Source: Lycocorax pyrrhopterus obiensis (lineage: Eukaryota; Chordata; Aves; Passeriformes; Paradisaeidae). Taken from it: a stretch of 64,000 nucleotides of DNA. The stretch lies in assembly GCA_014706295.1 (NCBI GenBank), contig JACSVZ010000016.1, forward strand, positions 5,437,168-5,501,167, in the 5' to 3' direction. The notes beneath the pieces were generated by a model. The model did not search any database. It was not told where the DNA came from and saw only the letters and a program-made list of their open reading frames with translations. This document shows, piece by piece, positions 55,101 to 64,000 of the stretch; the first letter of the stretch is position 1, and each line of letters begins with the position of its first letter. The position numbers and the translations under genes were made by a program.

Positions 55101-56547
55101 CACACAGGGACAGCAGGGAACTCCCAGAGCCCCTCTGATGTGCTGAATGGGGTCTTTTAGAAAGGAATGCCACACTTCAAGAATGCTGATTGAAAAAGAT
55201 TTCATTTTCCATTAAAAAAATTGGCGGAGGGCTTTTTCTTTTTTTAAATTCTCCCTGGCACCAGCCAAAGATACACAGACAGAGTTTTGATGAATTCTGT
55301 TTCTCAGTTTATAAGCAATAGCGTCCACATTACCCAATTTTAATGTGCCTTATCACAGTGTGTTTTTTCCAGCTATTTAACAGATCACACGAGGTCATTG
55401 CTCAGGCCTTAAGAGTAAAGATGTTGCATGTGGCAATCTCCTGGTGTAAAGGAAATGAAATCACAAGGCATACTCTTTTCAGGCAACAGATTATATGGGT
55501 TCATATTGGCTGGTATCAGAATTATTACTTACATTTTCAAAACAGATTTTAAGCAGAATATAAGTGATCTCACTTCTTTTTTTTCATTCTTCTGGCAATG
55601 GTTTGGTGTGATTCTCCCATACACGTCAATTTGATCTATAATTTTATGTTGACTGACCACTGTCCTAACTCAGAATGTTTTTGCAATATATTCTGGGACT
55701 TGTTCTGTGTTACAAGGTTTTAAAAAACAAAATAAAAAAACCCCCATATGGCTGAAGTTATCACATGGTTTTCCACTGTAAAGGACATTCATGCTACTTC
55801 CCTATAATTGCCACTTCTAAAACATCACATGTAGATCCATGCTTCAATTAATACAATTTAGTCCAACAACATTAAATGGCTCTCAAAACAAAGTGGGATG
55901 AAAAATATTTGGAACTTTGTTTCACACAATATGCATATTTAATAGATTTTGTTTTTAAACTGAAGAGTAAAACGCTTTAATAACTAAAATGTCAAGATGC
56001 TCCTCCCCCCTGCAATGAGCACAACCAGAGATAAAACCAAAGATAGAATCTAAATGGAGTCCAAATCTGAAAATAAAAGAATGAACACATCCACAGCTCT
56101 TTATGTTTATAAGCTTCACTGGAAACAAAAACAACCAACCAGAAATAGCATCCAAATACTAACAAGAAAAAGCCTTTTCTCACTTACAGCTCAACACAAA
56201 TATTAAAACAGTTTCAGATAAAGTTTCATTTCCCACATCATGGATCAATAACTGCATCAGTTTTAAATAGCATGCCAAGATGAGAATGTGTCCAAATTAC
56301 TCTAAAGGTCATCATAAAGGTTTAATTCCATTTTTATATCCAGTTTTTTATTTAAACAAATTATCATGCATGTGAATCTGAGAAATTCAAAGGTTAGCGT
56401 GTAAATAGACTTGAGTTACTTCACTCAAGAGCCCTCAGGCTGTTGAAACTCATATCCTGGCAGACTAATAAAACTTGTACAAAATCAAAATGCTTGATCT
56501 ACAGAATGCTGTGTTCTTTGGTCCCAAGCCAATAAAGAACCTAAGCA

Positions 56548-56570
56548 TGTGTGTGTGTGTGTGTGTGTGT
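56548..56570. repeat. TG microsatellite
   Basis: An uninterrupted (TG)n tract of 23 bp, likely to vary in length between individuals. Confidence 0.95.
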
Positions 56571-59500
56571 CTTTAAAGCACACGAACCCAGGGCTGACCC
56601 TTGCAGTCAGTGAGTCACAACTAATGGCTGTGGAAGGAAGATGAGAATGAGGAGTTGTCCTGAGGCATCAGGAAACTTATTTGACAGAACAACAATGTAC
56701 TGAGTGTCCAGATTCTTTTTCAGACAAACTGTACTGCGCAGCAGAGCCATCCTAAGCTGGAAGACCCCAAGCATCTTGAGCTGATGTGCTGCAGACAGCG
56801 AGTGGAGCGTTCTGCCCCTGCTGAGGCTGGGCCCAGCCCAGGATGACTCCAGCTGTGGTGACACTACTGAAGGGTGATAAAGAAAACTGGACAACTGCGT
56901 GGAAATGCTCTCAGGAGACTGAAAGCCAAACAAGGCTGTGAGGAGAGACACCACAGGGAGGGGGTGGCCAACCAAGCCCACTTCCCACCCATGGCATGTG
57001 CCTGGACAGCACTGCATGAAGCATAAAAACAGAATGTGACAGCTGTGCTAGAGCAAAGCTGGCTTTAAGGTGGCTGCTCTGCTGCATAAAATAAACCCAC
57101 AGATATTCACTAAAGAAAAGGAGCCTGTACAATTAGGAGTCAACAGGCAGTAGCTGTTTGCAATCATGCAGCTGCCTCCAAGGAAGGAAGGAAGGTTGTT
57201 TCAACACTCTGGAAGAACTTCACGTCTTCTGAGACACCATCCAGGCGTTGTGCCAGTGCAGGCATCTCCGTCAGGAGAAGGAGACTGTCTTCAGAAAGTC
57301 ATCTTGTGTTTACATGGTGGTGATCTTCGGTCAGGACGAGCAGGCAGTGGTGCTGATGCAGCAACAGCACATCTGCTCTCTTCTCTCAGGAGAGGACATC
57401 CAAAGACAATGCATTCTGTGAGCGCAGCCTCTTCCCAGCTGACGTGTGGGGCTGCCCCCCAGCACTTCACACAGGGGAAGTGCCTGGATACCGCACTAAC
57501 AGAGGGAACTGCCTCCCCAGTCCTCTCCTTACCTAGCAGCCTCACCCACTGCAAGTGTACCCTGAGGTACTGGATGACATGCCTGGTTTTGTCACTTCCA
57601 GCAGTGCAGATTGGTATGTTCCCATCGGACTGCGTTTCCATCCTGGCAGGCCTGTAATCTCACCACACTAATTTTTAAGCAACATGCAAAGGCCAGATCA
57701 GCTTCATTCTGGTTCCTGCTTAGACAGGGCCTTGTGCTGCACCACCAAACCCAGCACATGTTCTGGTGGCACTTGATATGACAGCAGTCCCAGGAGGTGT
57801 GTCACAGTGTGTGGTGGGAGGAATGGGTGGGCTGGAAGCCTGCACTTTGCTTTTAGTATTTCGGTTTTATTGATCTTGAAATAAAAACTCACTAAAACTT
57901 GCTATAAAGCCAATCAGTCATAAAATCAGATCAAAAGCAGACCTATTGAAAAGATGTCTGCTTGAGGAAAAGACCTTGATGATGGTTTCAGAAATACAAG
58001 AAAGCACATCCTTAAATAATGTTTATAGCCTCAAAACTGCTCTGTTCAGACAGATTATAAAATTAGATAAAACTATCTATTGCCTTGAGTGATGACAGGA
58101 AAATGAACGTTTCATCCTCTACAGAACCAGGAATCTTCAGATAAGATTTGTCTCTGCCATCACAAGATAAATCACCGTGGGTCTCATGCTGCTGTAATTT
58201 ACACCAGTTATACCTGGCGTAACTCAAAAGCCTTCACTCAAGCTACTCCACCTGCAAGTAGCCATGAGGAGAATCAGTTTTCAGGTACAGAGATAACTTA
58301 AAAATCTTTGAAATCTTCATTAGTTCTTTGCATTTTCCTTGAAGCTGTGCCATCCCCAGCCTTATTTTATCTTTGCTATTCATCAGTACATTATTTCTAA
58401 GCCTACAGTGGGTAGATGTGCAGGTACTTATTTCTTTTTATATAGCTTTTTCTACATGTCTTATTTGTCCTTGAATTCTTGGGTATTTCTTTCTGCAAAA
58501 GTAAAGTCATTGTCGAGGCTAGTCTTGCTGCTCTGACCTAATGAACATACTTAGGGGGGAAAAAAAAGAGAGGGAGGAAGTTCGGTAAATACTTTAAAAA
58601 AATGAGATGACAAACCTCATAGCCCATTAGAAAATGTCTAGATTACAAAGAAAAAAAATTACAACAAATTCTGACTTAAACCACTGAAATGACATTTCCT
58701 GTTCTCCAACTGAAGCGTACCTGACTCATTAAACAATTTTGTTTGAACCCTAACCTTCTCTCATGCCCTTTGCAGAAGTTACTCTGCACATTTGAGTATC
58801 AAAGCATTGGTCCTCTTCCTCCATCTTTTCCAAATTTTGCCACCACATACAGAAGCAGCCAGAGTGAGGTAGGTGTGATGAACAGTCTTAAAATCTGGAG
58901 GGGGGTGGTGGTGAAAGAGTATTTTTGCTGCTATATTTAGCATGCAAGTCAAAACCTTAGGAGGTCATAAGAGTGATTCTGTTTTCAACAAGAATTAACT
59001 ACAGTGGGGTTTGGCTCTTTATACATTTACTTTCTCTGCAGGACTAAATCTCCATAAGTTGTATTATTAAATCCAAATAAAGAGCATATGCCTGCCTCTC
59101 TTTGCATATGTATATATCAGTACTTAACATTTTTTATATCTCACATGTTCTTTTGGCACTTCTTGACTTTCTCCTGTCCCCCAGCAGGACTCAATGAATG
59201 ATCCTTCTCTCAGGAATCCATTTTTGCAGGTTGCCAGGAGGAGGATTTTCAGTAATGAGTTCAAGCTGGCTTGTACCCATTGAGGTTCACTCACTTGCCA
59301 CTTAACTATATACTCCGTGGCACATCCCAATAAAGTAATCTTCACTGGGGAAGCAGAACCCTTCCCTTTTCTTTGGCATCATAATTGAAAAGCTTTAGTT
59401 TCATTCTATCCTTGGAGGCAGGGCCCAAGCTCAATTAAATGAGTGCAAAGATTATCAGGGTTTTTAACTCCTCCTGGACTAAAGCCAAGGTGAATGCTAT

Positions 59501-59869
59501 ATTCTGTTTTGTAAAGGCTACATACATTTAGATCAGAGAAGACTTTCTCATTCCTGTGTTTTCAGGTAAGAAACAATATTCGTCTTGGTAAGAGCTACTT
59601 CATCACTCGCTGGTACTATATCCACCTAATAACATCTGCCAGCACTATTCAGTAGCTTCACACTCGGACAAAACCTGCATGCCTGAAAACTCTCACCTTA
59701 GTGGTACATAAATCCTTACAGTGACTCCAGGACAGCAGTGGCTTCAGTGGGAACTTCTCAAGGAAACACTTCTGAACCACTAACATTCACTTTACTCCCA
59801 GGGCACAGATACACTCTTTCATTATTCCCAAGGTTACATACATGAAGACTGATATATTCATAATTAATC

Positions 59870-59885
59870 AAAAAAAAAAAAAAAA
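59870..59885. repeat. Poly-A tract (16 A)
   Basis: A simple A run. No retroposed sequence or target-site duplication could be identified beside it. Confidence 0.9.
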
Positions 59886-60499
59886 TCAACAGGAAAGCAG
59901 TCTGGGTTAAAAGGATTCACCCTCCTGCAGGTGGTCTGCTGTTTCTTTACTTTCCCATTCATTTGCTTGTGCCCCCAAAAGTTAATATTTTTGGCAATAA
60001 ATATGGAGGCTTTCATTTTTTCTGACCATTTTTTTCCAGCTGATTATACTTGACGAAGTTAGTATTTCTGAAGTTTAAAGCATTAAAAAAATTAAAACTA
60101 TTCCTTAAACTTGTTTTTTATATTTGTACCTTTAGACCTACTCCCCATTCCATGTGCCATTATTTTGTCTGCAGTATTCCAGCATTTTACAGTTCATGTT
60201 TACAACTACCATGTGCTCCTTTTCTGCCAAGTTTAGTGAAGAACGATACAAAGTGCTACAGGAGGTGAGTCCTGCCAAACCCCAGTAGCCTCTTTTTACC
60301 CCGTTCAACTGTGCAAAAAGAAGTGCCTCAGATTTAGCAGTCTGTAAGAGCATTTCAGAGACCTACACATCTCTGTGCCTTTAAAACAAAAATTTCTCAC
60401 ACCTAATGTTAACTGCACACCAATATGACTGGCATCTGGATCATTTCCTGCTGAGTCAGACACAGAAGTAGCCCTGATTTTTGACTTCTAGTCCACAGG

Positions 60500-60518
60500 A
60501 AAAAAAAAAAAAAAAAAA
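60500..60518. repeat. Poly-A tract (19 A)
   Basis: The longest A run in the window. The sequence before it resembles no retrogene or SINE I know, so I treat it as simple sequence. Confidence 0.9.
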
Positions 60519-63290
60519 TCAGCTCTTTGTCACATGCCAAAACTTTTCCTCAGAGCAAACTGCATGGGTAGAAACAGAGGGAAAGTTTTCCAGAGACATT
60601 AGGCTACGTTTTCTGCTTTGACTTTTACACAACCACCTGGCCCAAAACTACTAAGAGAAAAGAGGAGGATGTAACACATGAGGAAGTGATTAAATGCATA
60701 TAGGAAGGATGTTCTAGCTTAGATAACTGGTTTCTGTCTGCTTTTCAGCTGTATTTCTCAGAGTGCTATTTGTCCACCCAAAATTACTGCCTACCCAGCC
60801 GTATGAGCACTGCTGGGTGTAACAGGACTCTATAGCTGGGCTAGGGCAAGCTAAGCCTGGTCATGGAGAGAAGAAATGAGGAGTGGTTCCCATAGCAGTG
60901 ACTTCTACACAAGGTGCCAGTGGGGCACAGGGCTTCAAACACGCCAGGAATCACTGGTCACGTAAGGAAAATGCCAATAGTACAAAGAAGCCTTCTCAGA
61001 ACACAACTAAAAGGGAAAAAAGAGATCCAAAAGTTCCTTGTTTCTACATATGCATCTCTAAAATCCTGGTAGCAGAGACACACTTTTTATTGTTATAAAA
61101 AGCCTCTCTTCCTGTCCATGGCCGCCTGTTTACAATGAACACTATGAAACCCAACAAAACCAGCAATAGAAAGGGTAAAGAAATTATTATATCCCCTACA
61201 GACATACCTCTTTCCCACAGCAATCTAAAAAATGCTAAAGGAAGCTCTCACAAGCATTTCACAGCACAAATCAGAAAAAAATGTTACACAACTGCAAAAC
61301 AGTCATAGCAAAAAGTGTAAGAACTGTTAAAGCTCTTCTTTCTATTAAGAATCCATGAAGGTTTGCATCAATACTTACATTCCAAACCCAAACATCTGCA
61401 GAGATTCTAATTTTAGCATGGTACAAAGACAGAAGTCTCAATACAGGAAAATGAACAGAGCCAATCTCAAGCCTTTCCCTTTCCAATTAAAAGATTCAGA
61501 GCAGATGAAGTTATTCTCAGCAGGACAAAGCTGTTGGATCCTCTCACATCTGACAAAAACCACCCTTCAACTGCTGTAAATAGGCCTGTAAGACTGAGAG
61601 AAAGACCTGGGAGTATGTAGGGAAGACACAACCCATCAGTTCCTTACTTCCAAGTCCTATTCTCACATTGCTTTCATTCAGATTCACACCAGAGCCGAGA
61701 GCTCCTCCACACAATGTCTGAAGAACAGTGGGAGGGTCAATGGGAAGCTGCTAGGTAGCAGCATCAATCCTCTCCCCACTGAAACAGATAGGAAATAATG
61801 CAGCAGATTTTTTCTGTAACCACACAAATCTTCCTAATCCCAAAATCTAAGATATCTGAGTTTAGCCAAAATGTCTTGAGCTTTTTGTAAGGCCGGTGAC
61901 AATTAAGAGATTCAGTACTTCATTAAGTAAACCCCAACTCTCAGGAGAATAGCAAACAAAAGGCATACTCCAATAGCTGCTTCCAAAATATTTACACTCC
62001 ATCTGCATGGCCCAAAGTGTACAAATGCAATCCAAACAGATGTGCATGAAAAAGGCACAGGACCAGGAATCCACACTAACTCCAAATCTGATACGTTGCA
62101 TGTGTCATTTCACAGATATTTCTGAGGACAGATGAAAAGCCATGTCCATTAAAAGTCATACAGAAGAGTCAGTTTTAGTGAGAATCACGTTCACATTCCA
62201 TGGATTTGAGCAGACACCTCTACATGGTTATAGCACAGCAGCTACTTTGGTGTCACTTCATCCCTGCAGCCTTAGAAATGCCAGTCTCCCCACACTGGTG
62301 TGCACAGGACTGGTCCGAGTGCTGCTTCAAAGCAGCTCTGACAGCCTTGCCATGGCCAACTCCAAACCAGGGATCCTGCACCAGAGCCCACTCAGTACAG
62401 GGCCAGCACTCAACAAGGCATTCCCTGCTCTGCACGTACATTCTTCCTCCTCCCCTCCTCTAGAGAGACACCTAAGGGAAAAGCCTTGAGGACAAAGGGG
62501 GAAAAGCTGAAGCAACCAAGAGTTCGTGAAGAAGGACTGACCTATGTATTTGTCCATTTTGCTGTGGGGGGTTGAAACACACCAGCACACAATCGCAAAA
62601 CAAGCGTAACAGCAGCTCTACTTCCGTCACCTCCACAGTCTGCTACAATTCTAAAAACTTTTGAACGTGTTTTGTCTGAAAGCAAACATACGGATAAGCT
62701 CATTTAAAATCAAGTACACCTCTTTTTAAACTAAAGTACCCTCCGAGCCTGCCAACCCCAATGCTCTCAACTGACGGGTGACCGGGGAAGCCGTAACACT
62801 CCAGAGTACCAGGAAAATTATGAACTAAGATCAAACACAAATTCTAAATCTGCTCTAAAAATCCCAATGTAGCTCAGAACGCTCGCTCTTACACTGAAAA
62901 ACATGATCCTGTTGCTTTCACACACCCTCCATCTGTCTGTAGTCCTGTCTCTTGTGTTACAGGAACTGCAGCCTGCCTGGGACCCATCAATTGCTTCTTA
63001 TCACATGTCTCAGGGCTTCTTATGCAGCCCCAGCCCATAAATAAAATACCCCACAACAACAAGTCATTTTCTGTTAATAACTGGGTGAAAAGAAAACTTT
63101 ATTCTCTTTTTTTTTTTACACCTAACAGTTTAGATCAGTAATGCATTACGGTACACAGCATTACTAAAAGACATATACTCAAATTACTCTAAAAGGAAAA
63201 ACAGATTACATCTGCGTAACAGATTCATTAATTTGTCTAAAAACCCAAAAATAAACTAAGTAATTCTACATTTGCCTTCTAAACCAAGGC

Positions 63291-63342
63291 AAAAAAAAAA
63301 AACCCAATGGCAGTGTGTATCTGTAAACCTAAAAAAAAAAAA
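63291..63342. repeat. Two 12-nt poly-A tracts
   Basis: A runs at 63291-63302 and 63331-63342, about 28 bp apart, with unique sequence between them. Confidence 0.85.
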
Positions 63343-64000
63343 TTAATTTTCTGAGTACAATATTCATCCAGAGTCTACAGCTGGCACACTGCAAGCTGAA
63401 ATGCCACCATCACTGGGGCAAGGAGCTGAGACTGGAATCTATTTAGATTTTCTGTGCTCCCCTGAACATACTCGCTTTGAGATTCTGCTCTCTTAACCTA
63501 GCACTCTGTCATTTTCTTCTTAAGTCTGAAAATGCAATGGTGAAAATGAAGAATTTCCTGTAAATTAGTCCTTTTGCACTAAGTTATCTACAAGGGTTTT
63601 ACTCCTATTTTTATTGAACTGCCCAACATTTACAATAATGCAGTACCAATACCCTTGCTCAAAAAAATCAACAATTTTCAATCCAGAAATGGACTAAGAA
63701 AACGCCTCTCCTGTTTTCAAATTCACAAGAAAAGGACTAATAAAACAACAAAAGGAGTTTTAAACAACTGGTCACCTCTGGGAGAGAAGGATGTGTAATA
63801 AAAAGCTGAATTATCATTGAAATACCCCCAAACTGAGAGTCAGTGATCATTTTATTCCAAAAACATTTTGTGCAGGATCTTCATACACTTACACTCTTAT
63901 TCAAAACTTTGTCAGAACACATTGTTTTCTCAGGTCCTCACCCACTTTTTTCACAAAATGTCAGACTGACTTTGGCAAGCAAGAACTTGGACTCGATTGC

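Larger units (their letters stand above)
52106..64000 (-). other. Intron of the glypican gene (upstream side), last stretch
   Basis: About 12 kb of unique intron with simple-sequence tracts (TG repeat at 56548, A runs at 59870, 60500, 63291 and 63331) and a GC-richer patch at 57166-57657 where long open frames overlap on both strands. The next upstream exon of the gene is not visible and presumably lies beyond the window. Confidence 0.55.

Noticed and set aside
60500..60518. A 19-A run considered as the tail of a processed retrogene.
   Set aside because: No coding-like or transcript-like sequence precedes it on the plus strand and no target-site duplication was seen.
1..64000. tRNA, rRNA, snRNA, microRNA, CRISPR or LTR-retrovirus features.
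   Set aside because: I read for their usual sequence hallmarks and found none that I could support. A covariance-model and LTR search would be the decisive check.

Overview
The window looks like a piece of a bird genome, almost all of it intron. Four truncated CR1 LINE relics are the only interspersed repeats I can name, and they cover only about 1.2 kb of 64 kb. Low repeat load with CR1 as the visible LINE is typical of birds. A turtle or crocodilian is less likely but not excluded. There is no bacterial-style gene packing, no operon, and no rRNA, tRNA or CRISPR array that I can see.

The one supported coding feature is a 695-nt internal exon on the minus strand (20427-21121). It encodes the cysteine-rich core of a glypican, a GPI-anchored heparan-sulfate proteoglycan. 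It carries the complete glypican signature, seven cysteines and two N-glycosylation sequons, and is bounded by good splice sites. Comparison from memory favours GPC5 over its sister GPC3, roughly 53% versus 41% identity to the human proteins over the 196 residues I could line up. That fits a gene known for very long introns. The divergence leaves room for a GPC5-like paralogue.

Layout: positions 1-20426 are the downstream intron (probably intron 3) and 21122-64000 the upstream intron (probably intron 2), because transcription runs right to left. CR1 relics lie at 1883-2325, 33485-33709 (a broken reverse-transcriptase piece), 35418-35668 and 51820-52105, all on the minus strand, the same sense as the gene. 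The remaining sequence is AT-rich unique intron with a few GC-rich or CpG-dense patches (about 5041-5520, 22146-22199, 31931-32220), possible G-quadruplex tracts (8542-8578, 29784-29800), a TG microsatellite, poly-A runs, a 22-bp tandem duplication, a strong AT-rich hairpin (40969-41003), and a homeodomain-site cluster with a nearby CTCF-like motif (44302-44689).

I found no convincing new biological system. The observations most worth following are the identity of the glypican paralogue, the possible intronic regulatory blocks and the isolated CpG-dense patches.
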